Source of the DNA: Sinotaia quadrata
Lineage: Eukaryota; Mollusca; Gastropoda; Architaenioglossa; Viviparidae
Direction of reading: 5' to 3'
NCBI GenBank assembly: GCA_028829895.1
Contig: CM054179.1
Span: forward strand, 38,191,117-38,255,116
Length of the DNA: 64,000 nt
The position numbers and the translations under genes were made by a program. The notes beneath the pieces are model-generated. The model searched no databases. It worked only from the letters and a program-made list of their open reading frames with translations, and was not told the origin of the DNA. Below, piece after piece: positions 42,101-55,400 of this stretch (position 1 is its first letter; each line of letters starts with the position of its first letter).

Positions 42101-45100
42101 ATATGAAGTTTTAAAAAAAAACTGTTAAAAACAAATTATACTGAATTTAAAATGTAGACAATAATTATTCCCATGCACATTTCAACACAGAAACAAGAAA
42201 TATCCTCCACCATTTCCTTACTTAATTAAATGGAAGTAGAAAGTAATCAGAGTTTGAACAAAATGAAATAATGTACAAGAATGCTTTGTTAAACATGCCA
42301 CTTTAAAAAAGTCTGTCAACATCAATGCAAAAGGACTCATTCTCTGACAAAAAAAAAAAAAAAACCACCACAAAACACACATGAACATGAAAATACTCAT
42401 CAGGCAGTCAAGAGTTAAAGGTTTCAAACCTTATAGCCCAGGTAGAACCTGCGGATGGTAGTGGCTGCCAACTTCTGCTTCTTGGCAAGTTTCAACTTAG
42501 CTAGCAACACTCTGGCCTAAAATACAATGAAGTTGAAACAGTGCTTAACACTGCACACATCATGGAGGAAAGAAAGACAACAATCATATGTAAGAAGCTT
42601 AGCAACTGCAACAACAGCAGCCTGAGAAAGAACACTTGTGCAGACAGTTCAATAGCATAAAGATTAACTCCTTTAAAATTAGAGTATATAGTTTACACTA
42701 CATAGAGAAAAATATATACTGCATCAGTACATAAATAGTTGTATCTATTGCATCAGTATGTGAAGTGTTATGAATTATGCACTAGTTTTACAGAACCCAC
42801 TACAAAGAATACTTAATTTGAAATAAAATATTCTAAGAGCTGACAGAGTATCTCAAAGGTGATACTTAAAAATGTATAGTATTAAATTGCTTAAAACAGT
42901 TTTCAAATGTACCCAGGTATTTATTTACAATGATTGCTTAATTTAAAAATGATCTTCAGCACTGAAGGAATATCTCAAAGACAATATTTAAAGGGAAGTT
43001 GCTTATAATTAAACAGTCCTGAACACAGAGTTTCAAATAGGACCCAATCAGTCATGTGTTTTGTTTTTTGTAAACATAAATTTATTAAATTTTGACCTAG
43101 TTTCAAAACCGAATGACAGATAGTACAAGTTATTTAGAGCAATAACACTGTTATTTACCATGTTCAGCAGCTATTACTCGAGAAGTGAAGAAAGAAGAAC
43201 AAAAATGATGAAGTCAAATGCAATATAATGTTATATAATATTAAATATATGTTTGCAAACCATGATATGACCACACTCCACAACCACACAACAGGCACAC
43301 TACTTTCAAAGGGTGCTGTTCAGTTAACTTATATATTCATTCATGTTCAATATCATTGGCAATAGTCAGGTAATGAGAATACTTGATTTGTAAAGCCACC
43401 AACCGAGAGAGAGAGAGAGAGTGAGAGTGAGAGAGAGACTTCAAATGAAGAACATTTAGTAAAGATGCACATCATGAAGAAAAATAAAAAAATAATTGAA
43501 GTCTGGTGACACTGCAATGACAGATAGTATTAGTATTGAATAATGACAAGACTAAAAATATTTTCATCAATATGCTCAAATGCAAAAGAACAATTATCTC
43601 GTTAAAACATGAATGTAACAGAACATGAAAGTTCTTAAAGTCACAAAATTTGCACAAATTGATGCAAAGGGCAACAATTATATATTCAATAAAAGTGGTG
43701 TCGTGCTCATATTTTTCAGAACTGAAGATGAAACTTCTCTTTCAAACTATCTATGCACTGGTTAACAGATATATACAGATATATTTTGCACAAAGTGAAA
43801 GTAAACAAGACTGATGACCTATTCAGTATCCATCACATCCCAGTTGACACTGCTCAAACAAATTTTATTAAAAAAATTCATAAATGAATAAATAAATGAA
43901 TTTATATATAATTCTCAAATGCTCTATCACATCACAGGGTGATCATAAAATGTCACAGTGTCTGTCTTTTTAAACATTTGACCCTGTGCCTCCAGTGAGT
44001 CAAAATGCACCCAACATTTTATCCTTTGGAATACCAAGAAATCAGCAATGGAAAGGTGAATTACAAGAGCCTCAGCCAATGTTGCTCCTTTGCCCTTGTT
44101 AGGGCAGGAAGAGGAAAAAAGCAAGAAGAAAATGAAGACAAAGATGAAGAGGACTGATCTAGACTTTGATCTAGAATCTAGATGAGTACAAGCAAGAGTT
44201 AATAATAAGGAAGACAGAAGATGGGGAGGAGAAATAACATTCATAACACCCCTTGACTAAGTAAGAAATTCCAGAGACTCAGAACTTAACAAAGCTTTCC
44301 ACCAGCTACTCTGGAAAATCTTTGAAAATGTTGAAGACAAAGACCCCAAGCTGCAAACCAGATGATAGGAGTAAGCCATGCTCTCCAGAGATAGTTTACA
44401 AAGCCTACAAAAATAGAAACAAGTGAGAGACAATAACCACCCTGACCAGATAGGTAGAATCTAACACTATCATCATGTGGAAAATTCCACCAAAATGAAA
44501 TTCAACTCCTCGCAGACAACCAGACAAGAAATCAAAGAGGCGTTTTTACAAACTACAACTGAAACTATGGAGAAAATAATCCAGACACTATTCTGACTGA
44601 TGACAAAAAAAATTCAGACAACAATCAATATGATAAAAGAGGAAAAAAAGAAACAACATAAAATTGCCAACACACAGACTACCGAAACCGTGATGAGGGA
44701 AAAATAGTACACAAAGAAATCAGAAAACATAGTGAAATAGATGTCATACTAGACAAGTTAGCAAAGTTGCTTGAGGTCCCACCATTCTCACCCTTGCCAG
44801 AGATGCCTCCAAGACGAACACCACCAACAACAGCAACAATATTAACAACACCAGAAGTCTATACTCCAACTACAACAAAATGAGATCAAATGAAAAGATG
44901 ATGCTCAACACAGCATGTGCTGTTGAGAAAACAACAATAACAGCAGCCACAACAACAATGCTGAAGAAACTACCACCACCACCACCACCAACAACAATGG
45001 CAGTAGGATGAATGGCAGTATTCAGCACTAGCTCAACCACCTTAAGTGGCCATCATCACCCATCGATGTGCATCCCTATGGACACTGGGGACAGCTGTAG

Positions 45101-46365
45101 CATCAGCAACAACAATGACAACACCAACAGTGAGGAAGAATGGGGTTGAACATCCTGGGCTTAGGCACACACTAGGTACAGACTTGGTATGCTACTAGCC
45201 TGGGCTCTATAAGACACCCCCTCCTACCCTCCCACTCCAACATCGGGATCAACATCTACCATGATTTTAGCCCATGGACAACTGGGTCAAAGTCTACCTT
45301 TGCTGGCCAGACTTCAATGCAATGGAAAATAGGCCACTTATCATCATCACCTCTACAATTTTCCTATCCACCACCCTCCACTCTTGTCTTTTTTTCACCT
45401 TCAACTCTGCCAACAGCCGCACACCTTGTGCCAAGCAGTGAAATCGGCAAAAGCTGGAAACTGCTATCGTTATAATAAAAGAAGAAGAAGCTCTATTACA
45501 GTTAGCAGTACCACAAGTTTACATCTGAGATAATTATGCTAACAACAAAGTATATGTTAAAAACATTAGTTACTGTAATGTTAGAAATTATGTTTTAAGT
45601 ACTTTTAGTAGTCATATGTTCCTCAAAATTTATTATTTCAGTCTTCATGCTATAATTAGTAATAAACAGTTGTAGACAGTTTTACTGCACATTCAAAGTT
45701 GGCAAATAACAAATGCAAACAGAAAACTGAATTTAGTGAATTTTTCAACATTCTTTCTGATGGCTACAAGTATGGTTTCATCAGTGATGAGAACATTTGT
45801 ATACCCAATATTCAATAAAGGGATATATTTATGTGAATTAATTTGTGCATGATTTACATGTAATATATAAAGAGCATTTGCTATGAATTTTACTGGTAAA
45901 AAATCTAAAGATAAGACAGATGCTGAATCCACTACTAATTAAAACATTCAGATTCTGAAATTGTAAATTTGGAGGAACAAACCCTGTGTGTTAGGTAGGA
46001 CAGATGCTCCTATGATTTTATTTTCACCAGATAAAAGTCCACTAAGAAACTTATTGCAGTGAGAGTAAAAATGATTGCAGTTTTACCAGATATGAGTCCA
46101 CTAAGAAAGTTATTCATAGTGAGAGTAAAAATGATTGTTAGTTTCACCAGATATGAGTCCACTAGGAAACTTATTTACAGTGAGAATGAAAATGATTATA
46201 TTTTCACCAGATATGAGTTCATTAAGAAACTTATTTACAGTGAGAGTAAAAATAATGCTATAGATACAGTGTAAAAAAAAAAAGAAGGTTTAACCAGAAA
46301 ATGTTCTGGATACTCTAATTTATAAATTATTATTATATAAAATAAATACATTTTTCACACGCATG

Positions 46366-46406
<41 letters not shown>

Positions 46407-49400
46407 ATCACTTATTGTTCCTTCATATCTTCATTCCATTTTGTGGTAAACCTAAGAAATAACAATCATAAGATTAGCACCTACAGTGTAAAAATTTTAC
46501 CACATAACATAGTACACTTATTTAATATTCATATATGTCTGTATAAACACTTTTAAAATTAACAATCACCAAATTAAAATGTTAATACTCATTGTTTCAA
46601 TTAAATTTGTAAATATTGCACAATTATTTTCTTCTCTGTGAACATCATTAACTATGTGTGTATCAATATGTATGTCTACTTCATAGTTATTATTTAAAAT
46701 TGTCATTTAATTTTGTTTTCTTTAAATTGTCACTTCAAAGTATTATTTGTGAGATTCTGTCAGAAGAAAACAAACAATGAAACATCTGAAAAATATAAAT
46801 GATCAATACAGTTGTCACACATTTTGTAACAGCAAAAGGCCATATATAAACAGATAGTAAAAATATGGCAGCTACTTGTCCGGATCTGCTGAGTAAAGAA
46901 TGTAACTTACTGACAATATTTTACAATACTTTGTAAGTTTTATTGTGTATTTATTAAAGGTAATTTAAGAATATATATATATGTTAGAATAATTTCTGTC
47001 ACATTTTAAAATTTGGATAAAGTGTAAAAAATATGCTTTAGAATAAAATGTATTACTGAAAAAAGTTCACATAATGATCTTACATTTCATAATTGTTGGT
47101 ATCAATGACTACTGAGGATTGAAATTAATGAAGTGTCATAAACTAAGTGAGCATTTATTAAGTTTTGCTACTGGCTCAAAAAATGTTCATTACAGATGCA
47201 GTCATATGGAGCTAACATACATTACAGATCAGTCAATACAGAGGTAACATACATTACAGATTAACAGTTGGTTTTAACATACATTACAGATTAACAGTTG
47301 GTTTTAACATACATTACAGATTAACAGTTGGTTTTAACATACATTTCAGATATCTAGTCATGCAGAGCTAACATACTTTACAAATATATAATTGGTATAA
47401 AGTTAACATACTTATTATGGTTGTGAGAAACTGAAGACAGTGAAAGTAAACATAATATAAACATATATTTAAAAATTATAATAAACAGAAATGGTTTAAT
47501 TACTTAGTAACTTATCTACTAAGATATAAGTAGAAGAACTTCAACAAGAATAATACTCTTCACTTAATTACCACTAGTGTGTATTGATCTTGTGATTCAG
47601 TCAAAATTTTCAAAATATTTCTTTACAATGACAGTTGCCTAAAAAGTTAAGGTAAATTAATTGCTCAAAATATTAATGTAAAATAAGTTTAGTAAATTTA
47701 TAATACCTCTGAACTAATGTTTTTCCTAGTAATTCTACCATAAATATAAAATTAAATTAAAAAGATTAAAAACAAAGTATGTTTTAAAATGAGCATCTTG
47801 TCACAGCAGTCAAATTTTGTTTTCAATTCTGATGATTAGGAAAAAGTACCATCAGCAATATCAGTTCCATTTAAAAATACTGATTTACAAGCATGTTGTC
47901 TAAAATTCAACACATTTCTCATTAATTAAAATAAAAAGTCAACAATTTTTTTAAAAAAGTATAATGCTTAAGCTGAAGTTTTTAGGTAGTCCATCTCTGA
48001 TAATTAATCTGACTGCCAAGTCCTTTTGCTCTAAGAAAACTGTTCTATCCTGTTTTACATTAAGAGTAAACCATGCACATTTCTGAACAGAATACTTAAT
48101 AAAATGCAGATCAGATAATTTTCCAAATCCATTTCCAAATTATTATACAATTCCTTTAAATTTGGTCACTGATTCTCCATGTTTCAACTCAATATAATCA
48201 GATAAAGAAAATAAGATTATATAGACATTTCACATCTGCAAATACAGCTTCAAAATAAGCACTAAGCATACTTAGAAAAAATTCCATCATTATGAAGGAA
48301 GATTCACCTGAACTATTATTAAAAAGCTGGACAAACCAATCAACCAAATAAGGGAATGAGTAAGCTTCAGTCACCACTGAAGTTAATTCTTTCATACATA
48401 AAAACATACACAAAATCGCAAGAAAATAGGCATACACCATTTCAGAAACTAATTTTTACATGCTTATAAATTAAAAAAAATACATTAACATTCAATAAAT
48501 TGTCACTTACTCATGTCAGATACAAACAACAGTATTGTAGATTTGTAGTACATACACACAATTTTACTCAATGAATATAGGTTGATTAGTAGAATAAGCA
48601 AATATTCAAACATCTAAAAAATGTCATGCTATTTTTTTAAATCTCTGTTTCATTGTCATGTTTTATTAACTGATAAGAGATATTATCAAACTAGGATCAT
48701 ACAACAGAACAGAGTTTATTAATAATATCATATGTACATACCTACTATCACACGTCTTCTTCATTTCCACTGAATCAGTAGATTCATAATTTCTTTCATA
48801 ATGGAATTCAACTGTATTGCATTTAATACTGTATAATTATATTTATTAATATGTTTTTCCCTATGACAAGGAAAACAATACAAAATGGGAAAGAAGGAAT
48901 TTAGTGAAGGATATGCTAGGAAATCAAGATCAGAAGCCAGTTTTAAAGTGACGGAACACATTAAGATCAGTTTGCTGGTGATGGCCAGGTAAATAAAGAC
49001 CAGTTTGATGGTGATGGAACATGTAAGTTATGACCAGTTTGCTAATGATGTACAGGTAAATAAAGATCAATATGGCAGTTAATAAGAACATGTAAGACCA
49101 GTCTGCTAGTGATGAACATGTAAATAATGATCAGTTTGATGTCATAAAACCACTTTGCTGGTGATGGAGAGGTAAAAAAAGATCAGTTTGCTGGTGATGG
49201 AACAGGTATCCAAAGACCAGTCTGATAGTGATGGAAAAGGTATCCAAAGACCAGATTGATGGTGATGGAACAGGTATCCAAAGACCAGTCTGATAGTGAT
49301 GGAACAGGTATCCAAAGACCAGATTGATGGTGATGGAACGTGTAAATAATGACCAACAGAATGAAGATGAAAACATGAAAATAATGACCAACAGAATGGT

Positions 49401-52400
49401 GATGGAGCGTGAAAATAAGGACCAGTAGAATGGCGATGAAACACGCAAATAAACCAGTAGAAATGTGATAGAACATGAAAATAAGGACCAGACCAGTAGA
49501 ATGGTGATGGAAAATGGAAAAAAAATGACCAAATGAATGGTGATGGAACAGAAATTAAGACCAGCAGAATTGGGATGGAACATGCAAATTAAGATCAGTT
49601 TGCCACTGATAAAATAAGAACTGAGGTGTAAAAAAATGTGATTGAAGATATTTTGAAAAGTTCAATGTGTGAATGTAGATTAGATCTGAGGTGTAAGAAA
49701 ATGTGAATGAAGATCAGCTTAGATATGTTTAAAATGTCAATAAAGATCAATCAGCTTAGAAGTATTTAGATGTGAATGAAGATAAACTTAGATGTGTTAT
49801 ACATGTTAATAAAGATCAGCTTAGAGGTGTTCAAAACATGAAGATCAATCAGCTAAGAAGTATTAAAAAAATGTGAATGAAGATCAGAGATATAAGAAAA
49901 TGTGAAAGAAGATCAGCTTAGATGTTTTAAAAATGTGAATGAAGATCAGTAGGCTTAGGAGTATTAAATTGTGAATGAAGCTAAGCTTTGAGGTGTTCAA
50001 AATGTTAATTAAGATCAATTTAGAGGTGCTACAAATGTGGACAAAGAGTGTCTTGATAGCTATGGTATATATGAACCAAAAATCATTCTCTTTTTAGCAG
50101 ACATTTAAATATAAATACATTTATTATACCTATTCAAGTCACAGGACATAATAACACATAATATACATAGAACTGTTGAAAGGACCAGTGACTAAGCAAA
50201 GGCATGCAGTGTGGGCCTTTAACACTTACACATATGGACAATATGTTGTCTTAATTGCTTTTCTTTCCTCTTCTCTCTCACATACGCATTACATACACAA
50301 ACAAAAATACACTGGAAAATAAAGGTAAACTTCATTCTGATTAAAATAATAATTAAAATAATACAACAAATGGTGATGGAGACTAGAATAAAGGAAGGGT
50401 TGAACATATTTTACTTATTTTAGTCTATATGTGAAAACACCTTGAATAGTTTTATCGCAGTGAGTAAAAATGCATTGAAGTGAAAATGGCAATGGTTGTG
50501 ACACAATTAAGCATTGTTGAATTTGAGAATACTGTGCTCAAGGGCAGGTCAGTTTATGTCAGACTTACATCAGAACGACACACACAAGACCTTCAGGCCA
50601 TCTCAAGCAGAAGCTGATGGAGAAAAACAAGTTTGTCTGCAGTATAAAAATAAATTGGCAAACAGCACTGGAAATGAACACTTTTATTTACTGCTTGTAT
50701 GAAGAGAGAGATAGCATGAATAAAATCATAGTAAAGCATTATGTTTAGCATAAGTAGTGCATCCACATTAGTTTCACAGACAAAACTAATGTAGCAAAAA
50801 ATGAAAGATTTAATGTCAAAACCCAAATTGCTGATATATTTTATCTCTTAAATGATAACTGCTCATCTACATGTTCAATTATTAAATGTATTAAAAATTA
50901 TAAACTAATAATATATTGATACTTGGTAAAAATTAATAATGTATTCATGTTTGCTAAAAATGTTTTCATGAAAAAATAAGAAGAAAAAGAAATGACTAGA
51001 AACAAAGAACACATTAAAGAGAAGAGCAGATATGTAAAATTAAAAGATAAAATAATATAATTATTATGATAGTGAACAGTCATTGCAAACAACCTGCAAA
51101 AGGTACTTGATAAATGAGTCACATGCAGCAAAGACCAAGTGCAGGGCACAGATTATCTATATGTACAGAGAACATTGCACCACAAAACCCTTCATAAAAC
51201 TACATATGCCAAAAGAGTGCACCCTTATGCCATGTAACTGTGCTTATTAATAGTTTGCAAATAAAATGCAAAGAGAAATACTTTTAAAAAAAATTACAAC
51301 ATAGTTTGACTGGCACAATTAATTTTTTTATGCAGCAAAAAAACCCAAGCAAATTCATCATACTTATGAAGAAATGTAAAACTAATAACTTGAAAATAAA
51401 TAATAATGAGATAATCAGTTTTATATTGGTTTATTAAGTTATGTAAAATATCTAATAAATTGGCAAATAAACTATTAATATTGTTTGCAATTTTATTCTG
51501 TGTAAAATCAAAAGAAAATTAAAAAATATGATATATCTTTAAAAATATATAAATAAATGGTTGCAAAGGGTGCACTTTTTAGTTACAACAAATTAAAGGA
51601 ACTGCTGTGGAGACAACATATGAATTATAAACATTTAAACAATACTGTTAAATAAAATATATACACTGAATATTTGTAATTTAATTATTATAAAGATTCT
51701 ATATAATGTATTTACTTTTAAAATATTATTATTTATAAAATGCTGTTTCAACATTTTCTTACTAAAATAATACGACTCCTTAAAAGAATATTATATTCAG
51801 CAGAAGTGAAGACATAATAGTAAATAAAAATTCAGGATGTGAGTGCATTCCATTATAATGTTTTTGACATGCTTAAAGATATATTTCTGTTAAAAATTTT
51901 ATAACATTTTGACAAAATTTAAATAAAATAAAAATAATTTATTTAAATACATCATTATATTTAAATCATCTGTCCAAAACAAGAAATCAAACCTTAAATT
52001 TAATTCTAATAACATTTCAGAATGCAGCTCAATAACAAGAAAATACAAATTCACTAGGACTAAAAGGAATCTTCACTCATGGTATGGCAAGAAACTGCAA
52101 GAATTCATAAAGACAGTGATATGACTTACCTTCCATCCACGGGTATAACACTGAATAGTAAGGGTGGCTTGTTTCTTCATCAGGTATTGTTTGTGTGCCT
52201 GAAACAATAAAAAATGTCTCCTACACAGGACAGCAGAAACACTTTCATGCAAAGAATGAATTATCTGAGTGCTTGCATACAAAAAATAAACAAACATACT
52301 CCATAACAAGATGGCAAAAATACATTTTAATGTACACAAATAAGGAATATATATATATATAAAATAACAGTTTTACCTCTGTACTTCAAAAATAATAATG

Positions 52401-55400
52401 GAGTTTAAATGAGTTTTTTGACAGACTGAAGGATATGAAACAAAAAAATACCTATATCCAGGATTTTTGTCTGTTGTCTGTCTGTTTGGCTGGAGTTAAC
52501 TTAAAAATTACAGGATGGATTTTGTTTGGACTTCTAATGCTGTATACCTTAGTATCCCAGAATCAAGAAAGGATATTACTATATATTATCATGCTATTTC
52601 ATAAGAAAACTCAGTTGTTTTAATTCATCTATGAAAATAATACCTAAAAGTATGAAAATAGAAAAGCACAATGCACACAGGGCACAGCTTATATATAGCA
52701 AAAGCCTTTGGGCACTGCAGATGCTTACTTGCATTTGTGACTTCATTTAGGCTGTGAAAGTTTACTTGCTTTATGGATTCACTGAGATAGAGTTTCTTAT
52801 TCTGAGAATTAGATTTAAACTATAGAAAACATTGTATTTTGGTGAGTTTCAGTATCCCCAAAAGAAATTAAACCTTATATCAGTCTCGGTCAATGCAAAA
52901 AGAAAATGACTTAGGTGGATCATGACAAGCACATAAAATTTGAAACCAATTTTCAAATTGGTTTTAAAATAAAAACTGGCATACTAACACTTAAGATTTC
53001 CAAGACTCTTAGATATTAAAATACCCACATTATTGGCAAGCTGTATTATGGTTCTTAATTGGCAATTAAAAAAAAGTACTTGTATATAAGTCGAGGGCAC
53101 TTTTTGACCAACAATTAAGAAATATGCTATGACTCATGGATAAGTCGAGGGTAAAACTTGTGGCTATCAAATTCTGTGATTTTTATAATCTTGTCAGAGT
53201 TTACATGAACAGGAACTGTATCTGGTATTAACTGTAGAGAATCGCTTAAATTTATTACAGGGAATTCTTGTTCATGTCCGCCAAAGTAATACAAAAATTG
53301 TTCAGCCTATTCAAATCCATCAAAATCCAACTAGTTATCATCAGAATGTCTGAATAAATTATGAAACTGTTCTTCAGTGATGCCATCAGCAAAATGTTGT
53401 CTTCACTATTGCCCTCTATTGAATCTGTATTTGAAGCTGATTCATCTGTCTCTTCATAGTTGGCATCGTCCTCTGATCCATCCATAGCATTGCTAATTCT
53501 GCATTTCAAGAATGACTTCTTGATCATTTCTGGGGATACTGAATCCCAAGCATCCTTTACTCATTTTGTTACCAAACCAATGTCTGGTTTCATCAAGTTC
53601 CCTCCTTTTGTTAACTTTTTGCTTGACCAGCACACATCCATTGTTGCCACATATTGTGCAATCAATCCTTGAAAGGCTTGATGAGACAGACATTCACTGG
53701 CTGGAGCATTGATGTTAGGCCAGCTGGATTGACTGCTAACATGGTCACCATTTTCTTTTCTTCATACTTCACACCTTTTGTTATATGCGCGTGGAACATA
53801 TCCCACACCAATAATGATGGACATTTTCTTAGCACTGTGCCTGGTCGCCTGCCCCACATATTGCACAGCCACAACTTCGTACCCTCCTCATCCATCCAGC
53901 CTTTAGAGTGAACACAAACAATTACTCCCCCTCTTCTATTTCATCTGACAACTCCTGACAACATGGGAAATATGCCAAATCATTTTTGGCTAAACCTGAT
54001 TTTAAAACTTTTAATTTATTTTGAAAACCAGTGACATGCCCAATCAGTCTGATCTTTAGCCTGAAGTTTCATGTTCAGTTCACTGAAGTACTGAATCAAA
54101 TCATTGGGCATACTGGCTTAGTGGGTAAACAATTGACAAAACTTTTGAATGTGACAGGTTATTGGCATATGGGTAATAACCAGAGTAAGTAGTAAGCAAT
54201 AATTATCATAAACATATACTCTTCTCTTAGCAACTGCTACATTTATATGCTTATTTCATGGCAACAGTGCCTTGATATGTGCAGGCAAGTTATCATTAGA
54301 TACATTCATTTTTAAGAGTCAAAACAACTTTAAATAGGAGAATATAATGTACTGGAGTAGAAGTTAAAAGAATACATAAGTGCCTAAAAAAGAATTCACT
54401 AATTAAAGCAAACTTGAGTTTAATTTTAAAACACCCACAAGAAAGCAATACAAATTTTCATGCAAATAATAAAAAACATGTTAAGTGTATTTTGTATATT
54501 ATGGGAGGATTGTAATCAGAATAAAATAAAATTCACTTTAGAAGGCACTAGAGAAAATGAAATAAAATAAAAGATATACTTGGGACCAACACAAATCTGG
54601 AAAGTTGATAAGCAATGGCAAGTACTCAGAGAAATTCACAATGATAAACTTATATAAATATAATGCTAACCCAGTAGCAACGGAAATATGCAGAGATGAC
54701 AACTTGAGCAGCTCGCATGCGAAGGTACAGACATCGTTGCACCCACCCACGCCAGATCTTTTGAATCAGAGTTGCCAGATATTGCATGCGTTCTCTTCTT
54801 CTCTCTTCTAGGTCAAACAACTGTGACAAACACTCAGCAATAAATAAACAATAATAAAGTAACCAATTAAATACAAACAAATTAAATTGCAACACTTTAA
54901 ATCTCAAAACAAAACAACTTTGACCAAATATCTTGTATTATGACACATATGCAATTAACATTTAGAAGACAGCTAGAACAATAAAAAATTAGTAAAAATA
55001 TTATTTTGAAGATAACAAATTGTTGAAATAATCTCTAGAAAAAGTCAAGTTAAATTTTTTTACATTAGGTTAGAATTAAACAAAATAATAATAAAATTAT
55101 TTATATTGTTCAAATCTCTATAAAATACAAAGAAAGTAAATTAAAATGCAACATGGAAAGAATAATAAAATATATGCCATACTACTTGCTAAATGATCTT
55201 CATATTTATTCTTAATTAAGTCAATCAATTGAGAATGAAGTAGTTTGAATATTATTGTGCCTTAAGAATTATTTTTGTGATCATTCTTGTAATTCATGGA
55301 TTTATATAATATTGAAAATGTATATGTTATATACTTTACACAGATAAAATACTCACAAATCTGAATCTCAAGCATTCTATATGCAAGTAATCAGTGGATA

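Larger units (their letters stand above)
42517..52129 (-). other. MYO1B: Longest neck intron (9.6 kb)
   Basis: Holds a (GA)n run at about 43407-43438, the retroelement-like patch at 43.92-45.50 kb, and minisatellites at 46.02-46.26, 47.20-47.40, 48.96-49.59 and 49.59-50.05 kb. (CA)n lies at about 46365-46403. From 50.1 to 52.1 kb I see plain AT-rich sequence. Hydrophobic minus-strand frames at 49.1-49.6 kb come from the repeat. Confidence -1.
52199..54670 (-). other. MYO1B: Myosin intron containing a pogo-like remnant
   Basis: Intron of 2.5 kb between IQ exons. Contains the pogo/Tigger-like transposase and, at 54.11-54.30 kb, a stretch also found near 62.84-63.01 kb. The remainder is featureless. 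Confidence -1.

Noticed and set aside
49131..49583. Overlapping minus-strand open frames of 150, 100 and 97 codons
   Set aside because: All three frames are open because the 34-bp repeat unit lacks stops; they are low-complexity artefacts.
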